51,932 bases of DNA, from contig CAZNWH010000004.1 in assembly GCA_964576765.1 (NCBI GenBank), positions 1 to 51,932 of the forward strand, read 5' to 3'. A program made the translations under genes and the position numbers. This DNA is from Hellea sp964576765. Lineage in GTDB: Bacteria; Pseudomonadota; Alphaproteobacteria; Caulobacterales; Maricaulaceae. Below the pieces are notes generated by a model. The model was not told the DNA's origin and did not search any database. It saw only the letters and a program-made list of their open reading frames with translations. Numbering within the stretch: position 1 is the first letter of the stretch; every line of letters starts with the position of its first letter. Shown here in pieces: positions 24,577 to 32,290 of this stretch.

Positions 24577-25447
24577 GTCGTCCACCTTCTTCACCCGGTA
24601 CTGGAGCAGGACGATAATTTTTAATCCAATTTGCGCAACTTGGATCCACACCGTTTAAAACATCCGATGCTCTGACCGCTGGAACTAACCCTGCGTGAAG
24701 CGGGTTCACAATGGCTGAAGTCATGCCAGCTGCTGCCAACATAGGTAAAAATGCATTATTAATTGTGTGCCTCTCGGGAAGACCAAAAGCAATATTAGAG
24801 GCCCCGCATGTTGTATTCACACCAAGCTCGGTTCTTAAGCGTCCAACTAATTTAAACACATCTGTACCAGCGCTATTAACCGCGCCGATAGGCATAACAA
24901 GTGGGTCAACCACGACATCTTCGGGTTTAATTCCATGATCGGCCGCGCGATTGACGATCCGTTTAGCAACTTCAAATCTGACATCTGGATCTTCTGATAT
25001 TCCGGTATCGTCATTAGAAATGGCGACCACAGCACAGTCATATTTAGCCACTAATGGCAAAATTCGCTCCATGACTTCTTCTTCCGCTGTTGTAGAATTT
25101 AACAAAGGCCGCCCTTTATAGACCCTCAGCCCAGCTTCAAGCGCATCCATGATTGAACTATCAATACAGAGCGGAGCATCGGTCAGCCCCTGAATAAGCG
25201 GGATAACTTCGGACATGATTTGAGCTTCGTCAGCCAAAGGTACACCGACATTCACGTCTAATATTTGCGCGCCAGCTTCGACCTGCGCCAAGGCTTCTTT
25301 CTTTACCCGCCAATAGTTATTGTCTTTAAGTTCTTTGGAGAATAATTTGCGCCCTGTTGGATTGATCCGCTCACCGATCATTGCAAAAGGTTGGTCAAAG
25401 CCAATAACGACTTCTTTGGTTTCTGAGGCTAAAATTGTACGGGCCAT
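24545..25447 (-). CDS. Methyltetrahydrofolate:corrinoid methyltransferase (MtgA/AcsE-like)
   Basis: Dihydropteroate-synthase-like TIM barrel that transfers methyl groups between a corrinoid protein and tetrahydrofolate. Visible blocks are GERINPTGRK (pterin domain start), GAQILDVNVG, LCIDSS, NSTTAE, DPLVMPIG and GASNIAFGLPER. Core length matches MtgA and AcsE; the last 20 residues are an added tail dominated by Arg and Gly. With MttB and the corrinoid protein it forms the classic three-part system from quaternary amine to methyl-THF. The tail-coding DNA also encodes the N-terminus of the GFA-like gene in another frame. The direction toward methyl-THF is inferred. Confidence 0.88.
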   Translation of the reverse strand: MARTILASETKEVVIGFDQPFAMIGERINPTGRKLFSKELKDNNYWRVKKEALAQVEAGAQILDVNVGVPLADEAQIMSEVIPLIQGLTDAPLCIDSSIMDALEAGLRVYKGRPLLNSTTAEEEVMERILPLVAKYDCAVVAISNDDTGISEDPDVRFEVAKRIVNRAADHGIKPEDVVVDPLVMPIGAVNSAGTDVFKLVGRLRTELGVNTTCGASNIAFGLPERHTINNAFLPMLAAAGMTSAIVNPLHAGLVPAVRASDVLNGVDPSCANWIKNYRPAPVPGEEGGRRGRGGRRRRG

Positions 25448-25455
25448 AAAAAGTC

Positions 25456-26481
25456 CTAACTTTCTTTATCTTTATGAGGTGACCAAGGCACGCGTCCGTC
25501 AAGTACGCCTGAGCGTTTAACAACATCTCCGACCCATTTCTCTTGACGGTACGCCATAACATGGACACCACTGACACCGGCTATCTCTTTGATTTCTTGC
25601 ATAAGTTCAACACAAATCTTCCGTCCCTCTCGCAAAGGTTTATCCGCATCTTTCAAACGCTTTATAATTCTGTCCGGAATATGTACGCCGGGCACGTTTT
25701 CACGCATCCAATTCGCTGTTTTAGCAGAGGGCAAAACACCCACACCCGGCAGGATGAAACAATTTTCAGTCAACCCCATATCTACGGCGCGAGCCATAAA
25801 CTCTTTGAGAACCGGCACATCAAAGCAATATTGAGACTGAATATATTCAGCCCCTGCTGCAATTTTTTTAGCAAGTTGGTCCACGCGGTTTTCTATGGGC
25901 GGGACAAATGGGTTTATTGACGAGCCAACAAATAACTTTGGGGCCAGATCAAGTTTCCGTCCGCTTAAAAAGCGAGACTCATCGCGTAAAATACGCAAAG
26001 TCCGAGTCAGAGATATACTGTCCAAATCAAAGACCGGTTTTGCTTCGGGGTGATCGCCCGCGCCGACATCATCTCCGGACAGACAGAGCGCGTTGCAAAC
26101 CCCGAGAGCAGAAGCGCCTAATGTATCGCCCTGAATGGCAATACGGTTCCGGTCACGGCAAGATATTTGTAAAATAGGCGAATATCCTTGGCGTGTAAGA
26201 ATAGCGCAAACGGCTAGGCTGGACATATGGCAATGTGCGCCGGATCCATCCGTCGCATTTATCGCGTCAACATATCCATCAAATAAAGACGCCCGTTTTA
26301 AAACTTCTTCAGGGTCGGCTGAATCCGGCGGCGCTATCTCGGTTGTCACCACAAATTCCCCGGCTTTTAGAACACGTTCAAAGCGACCATGGGAAACATG
26401 ACCTTCGAGCATGGGCAAAGGATCGCCCGGATTGGTTCCGACATCTTGCGGTCTACCCATTTTAAGCTGGGCTTCAGACAT
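25456..26481 (-). CDS. metF: Methylenetetrahydrofolate reductase (MetF-like)
   Basis: FAD-dependent MTHFR barrel, 341 aa. Evidence includes VVTTEIAPPDSADPEE (the catalytic-glutamate strand), INATDGSGAHCHMSSLA, ILQISCRDRNRIAIQGDTLGASALG, CLSGDD and AAGAEYIQSQYCFD. The 5-methyl/5,10-methylene-THF interconversion would feed methyl groups from the corrinoid route, or from DmdA, into the oxidative C1 pathway. It overlaps by eight bases the MetV-like gene upstream, so the two proteins are probably made together and may form a complex. Here the enzyme would have to run toward methylene-THF, which usually needs a partner able to accept electrons. Confidence 0.9.
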   Translation of the reverse strand: MSEAQLKMGRPQDVGTNPGDPLPMLEGHVSHGRFERVLKAGEFVVTTEIAPPDSADPEEVLKRASLFDGYVDAINATDGSGAHCHMSSLAVCAILTRQGYSPILQISCRDRNRIAIQGDTLGASALGVCNALCLSGDDVGAGDHPEAKPVFDLDSISLTRTLRILRDESRFLSGRKLDLAPKLFVGSSINPFVPPIENRVDQLAKKIAAGAEYIQSQYCFDVPVLKEFMARAVDMGLTENCFILPGVGVLPSAKTANWMRENVPGVHIPDRIIKRLKDADKPLREGRKICVELMQEIKEIAGVSGVHVMAYRQEKWVGDVVKRSGVLDGRVPWSPHKDKES

Positions 26482-26941
26482 CTATCGCCTCGATATCTTC
26501 GGATGACTCCCGCGCCAGTTTCAACCATGTGGATTGGCCTTTATTGCGGTGATCAACGGCAAATTCTATATCCTTTATGGTGTCTCCATTTCTCATACGA
26601 GACGCCCCATCCCAAGCCTCAACCCAGACGCAACGCATGTTAGGTTTAACCTCACACATGCCATTTGCACGAACACCGCCGCAAGGCCCATTGCGTATTG
26701 TTTTAGGACAGTTCATCGGGCAGCTCATACCCGTTTTCGACAAAGCACAATCCCCACACATTTTACAATCAAACAGCGCGCCTTTGAGCCCGGCTTCCAT
26801 AGCCGTAATTGGGCGGTCGAGCTTCGTGCCGAAAACTTTAGTGATCGCCCTTAGGCAAAAAAGAATGCCGGGATTTACGCCATTATACAACGTTTCCATA
26901 AAGCGCGAACGACGAACGGCCCAGAGGCGAAGCTTATACAT
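26474..26941 (-). CDS. MTHFR C-terminal-domain (MetV-like) cysteine-rich protein
   Basis: Short protein (155 aa) matching the MetV/MTHFR_C family, the iron-sulfur or zinc subunit paired with MetF in acetogens. Eight cysteines lie in FDCKMCGDC (59, 62, 65), then 74, 78, 87, 96 and 104, with the signature NGPCGGVRANGMCEV. Start: ATG 26941 with GGGAGGAGG upstream; a longer frame to 27013 is not needed. It overlaps DUF1638 upstream and metF downstream by eight bases each. In acetogens such subunits connect MetF to other electron carriers; here it may let MetF oxidise methyl-THF. Electron partner unknown. Confidence 0.83.
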   Translation of the reverse strand: MYKLRLWAVRRSRFMETLYNGVNPGILFCLRAITKVFGTKLDRPITAMEAGLKGALFDCKMCGDCALSKTGMSCPMNCPKTIRNGPCGGVRANGMCEVKPNMRCVWVEAWDGASRMRNGDTIKDIEFAVDHRNKGQSTWLKLARESSEDIEAIDV

Positions 26942-27557
26942 GCACGCCTCCTCCCAAGTCTTTAATCTGGCTCTCAAGTTCACCATAACCGACGGGTCTA
27001 TGACTAAATTCAAGCCCTAAAAATACCGCTGCCTTTTTCGCTTTCTCTATCAAGGCTTCTGTGGGGGCCTGCGAAATATAGATAAGGCGCTTATAATGTT
27101 CAAAATAAGTCTCTTTTAGATTTGGATAGCGGTCTATGCCAAAGCCTTTAACAATGAGGGTCTCGAAATGTTGCGCAAGATAATCTGTTAGAAAGAAACT
27201 GCCCAGCTCCTCTTCCATCATATCGTCAAAGACCGAAAGACCGGCGTAAAAGGCATAACAATGTGTGCCCGGCAACCGATAAGTCTTGGGATATTTCTTC
27301 ATCATCCGATCGAGCCCACCGCCTGTTCCGCAATCTCCATAGCCAATTAATATGCGGTCATATTGATCCCCGGAAGCCTTGATAATTTTTTCAAGACCCG
27401 GAACAATTTTATCTGGAAAATTGTGATAGCCTGCCGGTAAACATTGCAATTCAAAAGCCTGATCTGGTATATTTGCCGACGCTTTTATCGCCAAAATTTC
27501 CTTCGCCAGAGCACCGCAAGCGATAACTAAAGTCTTATGCGACGCAAACGCTTCCAT
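26934..27557 (-). CDS. DUF1638 family protein
   Basis: Protein of about 207 aa of the uncharacterised DUF1638 family. Conserved-looking positions are VIACGAL, LQCLPAGYHNFP, IGYGDCGTGG and GTHCYAFYAG, so cysteines and a histidine could form a metal or corrinoid-related site. Start: ATG 27557; the preceding GTG (27560) is also possible. It lies eight bases after the corrinoid protein gene and overlaps the MetV-like gene. Family members are often near corrinoid methyltransferase genes, which points to a role in cofactor handling or re-activation. I do not assign a reaction. Confidence 0.8.
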   Translation of the reverse strand: MEAFASHKTLVIACGALAKEILAIKASANIPDQAFELQCLPAGYHNFPDKIVPGLEKIIKASGDQYDRILIGYGDCGTGGGLDRMMKKYPKTYRLPGTHCYAFYAGLSVFDDMMEEELGSFFLTDYLAQHFETLIVKGFGIDRYPNLKETYFEHYKRLIYISQAPTEALIEKAKKAAVFLGLEFSHRPVGYGELESQIKDLGGGVHV

Positions 27558-27565
27558 CACATAAC

Positions 27566-28252
27566 TTAACGGTTTTTACCGACTATGGTTTTAGCCAACT
27601 CCGAACTCATGGCGGCATCGCGGCCATAGCTATGGGCATTAATAGCATCGGCAAATTCTTGATTAAGAGGCGCGCCTCCAACCATCACTGGCAGTTCTTT
27701 TAAAATACCGCGCTTATCAAGTTCTTCAATCACAACGCCCATATACGGCATGGTCGTCGTCAAAAGCGCAGACATGCCCAAAATATTAGGCTCATGCTTA
27801 TCAATCGCCTCTAAATATTCATCGACAGGCGTATTGATTCCGAGGTCAATGACTTCAAAGCCTGCGCCCTCAAGCATCATGCCAACAAGGTTTTTACCAA
27901 TATCATGGATATCGCCCTTAACGGTCCCGATGACATATTTGCCGACGCTGCTATTATTTTCGCTACTAGCAAGAATGGGGCGTAAGAGCTTCATCCCTCC
28001 TTTCATCGCATTAGCGCTTTGTAAGACTTCGGGTACAAAAAGGATGCCATCACGAAAGTCAACGCCCACAATACGCATCCCTTCGACAAGAGCATCATTG
28101 AGAACCATATTAGCATCCCAACCACGGTCGAGAAGAATTTGAGTCCCCTCTGTGACTTCCGGTATCATACCATCATAAAGATCATCCTGCATTTGCTGGA
28201 CAAGCTCAGTATCATCTAAATCTTTCAGAATAATGTCGTCTTGATCACTCAT
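27566..28252 (-). CDS. Methyl-accepting corrinoid protein (MtgC/MtbC-like)
   Basis: Two-domain cobalamin-binding protein of 228 aa: a helical cap (about 15-95) and a B12-binding Rossmann domain. The lower-ligand motif Asp114-x-His116-x2-Gly119 (GDIHDIGKN) is intact, as are the later SALLTT and GGAPLNQEFA strands that hold the nucleotide tail. It would carry the methyl group between the MttB-like protein and the pterin methyltransferase as methyl-Co(III). Length and layout match corrinoid proteins of methylamine and betaine systems. It lies 26 bases after fhs. Any re-activating protein for oxidised Co(II) is not in this window. Confidence 0.92.
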   Translation of the reverse strand: MSDQDDIILKDLDDTELVQQMQDDLYDGMIPEVTEGTQILLDRGWDANMVLNDALVEGMRIVGVDFRDGILFVPEVLQSANAMKGGMKLLRPILASSENNSSVGKYVIGTVKGDIHDIGKNLVGMMLEGAGFEVIDLGINTPVDEYLEAIDKHEPNILGMSALLTTTMPYMGVVIEELDKRGILKELPVMVGGAPLNQEFADAINAHSYGRDAAMSSELAKTIVGKNR

Positions 28253-28278
28253 TATTTTAATCCTTTACAGAATAACTT

Positions 28279-29979
28279 TTATGCCAGTCCAACGATTTGA
28301 CCATCTTCATCCAGCCCGATATCCAGAGCTGCCGGATGACGCGGAAGTCCTGGCATGCGCATAATATTGCCGCATATCGCAACAACAAAACCCGCCCCGG
28401 CATTTAAAGTCGCCTCTCGCACTTCAACTGTATGTCCGCTCGTCGCACCCAGTTTTTTAGCATCTGTTGAAAAACTGGACTGCGTTTTCGCAATACAGAT
28501 TGGTAAATGCCCAAAGCCCATTTTTTCGATTTGGCGAAATGTACTTTTTGCCGCTGAACTGATCGTCACCGCCTCGGCCCGATAAATTTCTTTCGCAACT
28601 TTTTCGACCTTTTTAGCCAGCTTATCCTTGTCATCATACATCAAGGTAATTTTGGGTTTTGGTTTATCCAGCTCCACTTTCACGGCTCGCGCTAGGTCTT
28701 CTGCGCCGGCTCCGCCTTCGGCCCAATGACGCGCGATAACCATCGGGACTTTTTCTGCGTCACAAATATCCTTCACGACAGCAATTTCTGCATCCGTGTC
28801 ATGTACAAAGTGATTAATTGAAACAATCGGTGTTAGTCCAAATTTCTTTAAATTTTGGATATGGCGTTCGACATTCACACATCCAGCCCGAACAGCGTCA
28901 ACATTTTTTGGCCCTAACTCATTTTTAGCAACGCCACCCTGCATTTTCATCGCTCGAATAGTGCAAACTAACACCACAGCGTCAGGACGCAGACCTGATT
29001 GGCGGCATTTAATGTCTAGAAATTTCTCAGCCCCAAGGTCAGCGCCAAACCCGGCTTCCGTAACAACCACATCGCTCATTTTAAGCGCTGTTTGTGTCGC
29101 AACAACAGAATTACAGCCATGGGCTATATTGGCAAAAGGCCCTCCATGAATGAAGGCCATATTATGCTCTATAGATTGAACAAGGTTTGGTTGAAAAGCA
29201 TCTTTTAAAAGAACCGTCACAGCACCATCACAGCCAAGATCGCGAACAGTGACAGGCTTTTTATTGCGCGTCTTCGCAACAATAATATCACCGATACGTT
29301 TTTGCAAATCTTTCAAATCCGTTGCCAAACAAAAGATCGCCATAATCTCGGACGCAACCGTAATATCAAATCCACCTTCACGGACAATGCCTTGTGTTGG
29401 CCCGCCCAGCCCCATGACGATATGACGAAGCGCGCGGTCATTCATATCCACAACACGACGCCAGCTAATACGGCGCGGGTCAATATCGAGCTCATTGCCC
29501 CATTGCATATGATTATCCAGCATAGCAGAAATCAGAGAATGAGCAGAGGTGATGGCGTGAAAATCACCATTAAAATGCAAGTTTATATCTTCCATAGGTA
29601 AGACTTGTGCACGACCACCCCCGGCAGCTCCGCCTTTCATACCAAAGCACGGACCTAAAGATGGTTCTCGCAAACATACCATGGCGTTAATACCAATACG
29701 GTTTAACCCATCATTGAGCCCAACTGATGTTGTGGTTTTACCTTCCCCAGCCGGAGTCGGCGTCACCGCTGTGACAAGAACCAACTTCCCGTTTGGTTTC
29801 TTTTTTAAACTGTCAATATAATCCAAAGACAGTTTGGCTTTGTAATGTCCAAAGGGAATAAGGGCGTCAGACGGTATATCTAGCTTTTCTTTAGCTAGAG
29901 GCAAAAGAGGTTTCATTTTAGCCGCTCGTGCAATCTCGATATCTGGAGCCCCAGGCGCCGGTAAGTTATTCTGCGTCAT
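28279..29979 (-). CDS. fhs: Formate-tetrahydrofolate ligase
   Basis: Formyl-THF synthetase, 566 aa, close to the family length of about 557. The nucleotide loop TPTPAGEGKTTTSVGL (about 72-87) and FGMKGGAAGGG, EAGFGADLGAEKF and AGAGFVVAICG blocks are diagnostic. It interconverts formate, ATP and THF with formyl-THF. In this context, with formate dehydrogenase nearby, the likely net direction is release of formate from formyl-THF with ATP gain, although the enzyme is reversible. It is the first gene of the minus-strand operon that ends with mttB. The linking FolD enzyme is not in the window. Confidence 0.96.
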   Translation of the reverse strand: MTQNNLPAPGAPDIEIARAAKMKPLLPLAKEKLDIPSDALIPFGHYKAKLSLDYIDSLKKKPNGKLVLVTAVTPTPAGEGKTTTSVGLNDGLNRIGINAMVCLREPSLGPCFGMKGGAAGGGRAQVLPMEDINLHFNGDFHAITSAHSLISAMLDNHMQWGNELDIDPRRISWRRVVDMNDRALRHIVMGLGGPTQGIVREGGFDITVASEIMAIFCLATDLKDLQKRIGDIIVAKTRNKKPVTVRDLGCDGAVTVLLKDAFQPNLVQSIEHNMAFIHGGPFANIAHGCNSVVATQTALKMSDVVVTEAGFGADLGAEKFLDIKCRQSGLRPDAVVLVCTIRAMKMQGGVAKNELGPKNVDAVRAGCVNVERHIQNLKKFGLTPIVSINHFVHDTDAEIAVVKDICDAEKVPMVIARHWAEGGAGAEDLARAVKVELDKPKPKITLMYDDKDKLAKKVEKVAKEIYRAEAVTISSAAKSTFRQIEKMGFGHLPICIAKTQSSFSTDAKKLGATSGHTVEVREATLNAGAGFVVAICGNIMRMPGLPRHPAALDIGLDEDGQIVGLA

Positions 29980-30012
29980 ATAATTATCTTGACCTTTTAT
30001 CCGTTGATATTT

Positions 30013-30100
30013 GGCCTCTTCTGCAAGGCCGTTCAGATTATAGAACAGTCTCTATATCGACTTTCATTTATATTGCTCTTATGGATAAAATTATAATTTT
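30013..30100. promoter_or_regulatory. fhs upstream region with small inverted repeats
   Basis: The 138-base region before the fhs operon (29980-30117) holds GGCCT/AGGCC arms (30013-30017 and 30026-30030), GTTC/GAAC arms just beyond, and a perfect 14-base palindrome AAAATTATAATTTT (30087-30100). It may contain the operon promoter. I looked for a known riboswitch form and did not recognise one. Confidence 0.25.
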
Positions 30101-30117
30101 GAATGATCTATTTGCAT

Positions 30118-31374
30118 TCATCCGCCTTTAGAATTCTTTTTCTTGCGTTTTAATAAATTCTGCGGATTTGTTCGCAGTATAAGCAAGGCAGCGCGTGGCC
30201 GTGGAACAGGAACGTAATCAGCCGACCCTTCAACTCTATCTCTTTGAGATAAACGGTACAGACCATAAACAGCAAGTCCGAGTTGCACAGCCGCAGTATA
30301 AGCAAAGAGAGCCGGTGGGCCCGCTTTTGACATTATTATCGGCGCAACAGAAGGGCCAATAACAGACCCGATGCCGTAAATTAAAAGTAAACCGCCACTG
30401 ATAGACACATAGTCATCCGGCCCCGCATAGTCATTGGCATGGGCCGCAGCCATACCAAAAATTTGCATCGCAAACATACCATAAAGCACGCCGCCAACCA
30501 TCATTAAGGCAAGGGATTGGGATGAAAATTGCCATAGAAATACACCGCTTAAAGCGCCGCCTAAAGACGCGATAATCAGGACTATGCGACGGCCTATTTT
30601 ATCTGAAAGCCACCCCATAGGCCATTGCATCATTGCACCGGCAAAAATGACAACGCTCATAAAGGCTGAAACCATTAAAACAGGGTGGCCCAATTGCTGA
30701 ACAAAAACAGGCGCAACGCCCCAAAAGGCTCCGCTGGACAGGCCTACAACAAGACATCCGGCAACCGCCAAAGGGGAAGTTTTAATAAGTTTTTTTATAT
30801 TGAGTTTTGTTTGCGTCACAGCAGCTGGCGCGCTTGATGTGGAGAGCGATATGGGGAAAATAGCTAAGGATATCAAAATCGCAACAATTGAAAAAAGGAC
30901 AAACTCTTTTGGGTCTGCCAATGTAAGCAAAAACTGTCCGACTGTAACCGCTGCCAAATCCACCATACGGTATATTGACAAAACCTGTCCGCGTTTATCA
31001 TTGGGGGCTTGCTCATTTATCCAACTCTCAATCAACATATAAAGCCCGGCGAAACTAAATCCGGTCACAACCCGTAACACAGCCCAAACAGGCACATTGA
31101 CCGCTAGTATATGGCTGAGCGCGCAAGCAGCCACGAGAGATGAAAGCGCGGCGAAGACGCGAACATGACCCACACGTTTCACCAAAAGCGGCGTGGTCAA
31201 ACATCCAAGCATAAATCCAGCAAAATAGGCTGATGATAAGAAGCCGATGGCAACAAGTGGAAAGCCGTGCAGTTCTGCGCTAACGGCAACCAAGGTTCCG
31301 AGCAAACCGCCGCCGGCAAGAAGGATGGCTGCAGATATCAGCAGCGCACCGATAGAGCTTAAAACAGCCCGCAT
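30118..31374 (-). CDS. Major facilitator superfamily transporter
   Basis: Twelve-segment MFS permease of 418 aa of the YcaD-like group. The cytoplasmic loop motif between helices 2 and 3 is degenerate, while GWLSDKIGRR is the matching loop of the second half. The C-terminus is basic (KRKKKNSKGG). AAGG lies eight bases before the ATG. It lies between the fhs operon and the fdhD gene, all on one strand; the 112-base gap upstream does not settle whether it shares the fds transcript. Substrate unknown; formate or an onium compound would fit the neighbourhood, but MFS type alone does not show this. Confidence 0.85.
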   Translation of the reverse strand: MRAVLSSIGALLISAAILLAGGGLLGTLVAVSAELHGFPLVAIGFLSSAYFAGFMLGCLTTPLLVKRVGHVRVFAALSSLVAACALSHILAVNVPVWAVLRVVTGFSFAGLYMLIESWINEQAPNDKRGQVLSIYRMVDLAAVTVGQFLLTLADPKEFVLFSIVAILISLAIFPISLSTSSAPAAVTQTKLNIKKLIKTSPLAVAGCLVVGLSSGAFWGVAPVFVQQLGHPVLMVSAFMSVVIFAGAMMQWPMGWLSDKIGRRIVLIIASLGGALSGVFLWQFSSQSLALMMVGGVLYGMFAMQIFGMAAAHANDYAGPDDYVSISGGLLLIYGIGSVIGPSVAPIIMSKAGPPALFAYTAAVQLGLAVYGLYRLSQRDRVEGSADYVPVPRPRAALLILRTNPQNLLKRKKKNSKGG

Positions 31375-31486
31375 CGTCTATACCTTAAAAGCGGGAGTAC
31401 CGCAGCTTACCAATTATTTCCGCTTATGCCTGTGATATGAAATTAGCAAGCCTCAAAATTAGGATTTTAAAAATTTATATATCCTA

Positions 31487-32290
31487 TTAATCAAGTGCAA
31501 TTGGTTGCTCACCAGTTCGCGCATAAAGCGCCATATTGGCTTCTTTGGCTTTGCGAATAGCAAAGGCTGTTGGCCCTGAAATGGAGAGTATAGCCTTAAC
31601 CCCACGCCGCGCAGCCTTTTCAACGATTTCATAAGAACAGCGGCTAGACATGAGCACAAAGCCATCTTTCGGAGACATCTCCTTAAGAATCGTCTCTTTC
31701 ATCGCCATTGCGCCGAGAAGTTTATCGAGCGCATTATGACGACCGACATCTTCCCGTATGATTTGAATATCTCCGGACAGGTTTACCCAAGCTGCAGCAT
31801 GAACAGAATGAGTTTGCAAATTCAAAGGCTGATTTTCACGCAGCTCCTTTATCGCCCGCCTCATGGCCTCTTCACTTAGCACCATACGTGTTTTGGCAAC
31901 GACAGGTAAAACTTTGAAAAGTTCATCTACATTTTCTAACCCGCATAACCCGCAACTGGCTGACCCGATCATATTGCGGCGGCGCTGGGTAACATCCAAA
32001 CGCTCCAAAGCATTTTCAGCAATTTTAAATCTAAGATCAACGCCTTGTTTTGAGAGATGAATATCTAAAGATTTTACCTCCGCTGCTGATTTAACAACCC
32101 CCTCGGTTAATGAAAAACCAAGGGCAAAATCGGCAAGGTCATCCGGCGTCCCCATCATAACTGCATAATTTCGTCGATTATAAACAAAGGCAACAGGGAC
32201 TTCTTCGGGAACAGACCAATGCCCATCACCAGCCTTTATATCTTGCGATGAGGAGAGAGTTTTCCCATGTATTTCTACTGGGAAAAGCAC
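31487..32290 (-). CDS. fdhD: Formate dehydrogenase accessory sulfurtransferase FdhD
   Basis: FdhD passes sulfur to the bis-molybdopterin guanine dinucleotide cofactor of formate dehydrogenase, without which the enzyme is inactive. The catalytic Cys-x2-Cys is visible in SASCGLCG, with the family block RTHS-like QTHSVHAAAWV, EDVGRHNALDKL and SSRCSYEIVEKA. Length 267 aa is normal. It begins with GTG directly after the TAA of the formate dehydrogenase alpha gene, so translation is coupled. This fills the place of fdsC in fdsGBACD operons; no fdsD follows it. Confidence 0.95.
   Translation of the reverse strand: MLFPVEIHGKTLSSSQDIKAGDGHWSVPEEVPVAFVYNRRNYAVMMGTPDDLADFALGFSLTEGVVKSAAEVKSLDIHLSKQGVDLRFKIAENALERLDVTQRRRNMIGSASCGLCGLENVDELFKVLPVVAKTRMVLSEEAMRRAIKELRENQPLNLQTHSVHAAAWVNLSGDIQIIREDVGRHNALDKLLGAMAMKETILKEMSPKDGFVLMSSRCSYEIVEKAARRGVKAILSISGPTAFAIRKAKEANMALYARTGEQPIALD

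Noticed and set aside
29980..30117. Riboswitch (cobalamin, SAM/SAH or THF type) upstream of fhs
   Set aside because: Only short hairpins and an AT-rich palindrome are visible; no known conserved core could be recognised and the region is short for a cobalamin riboswitch.
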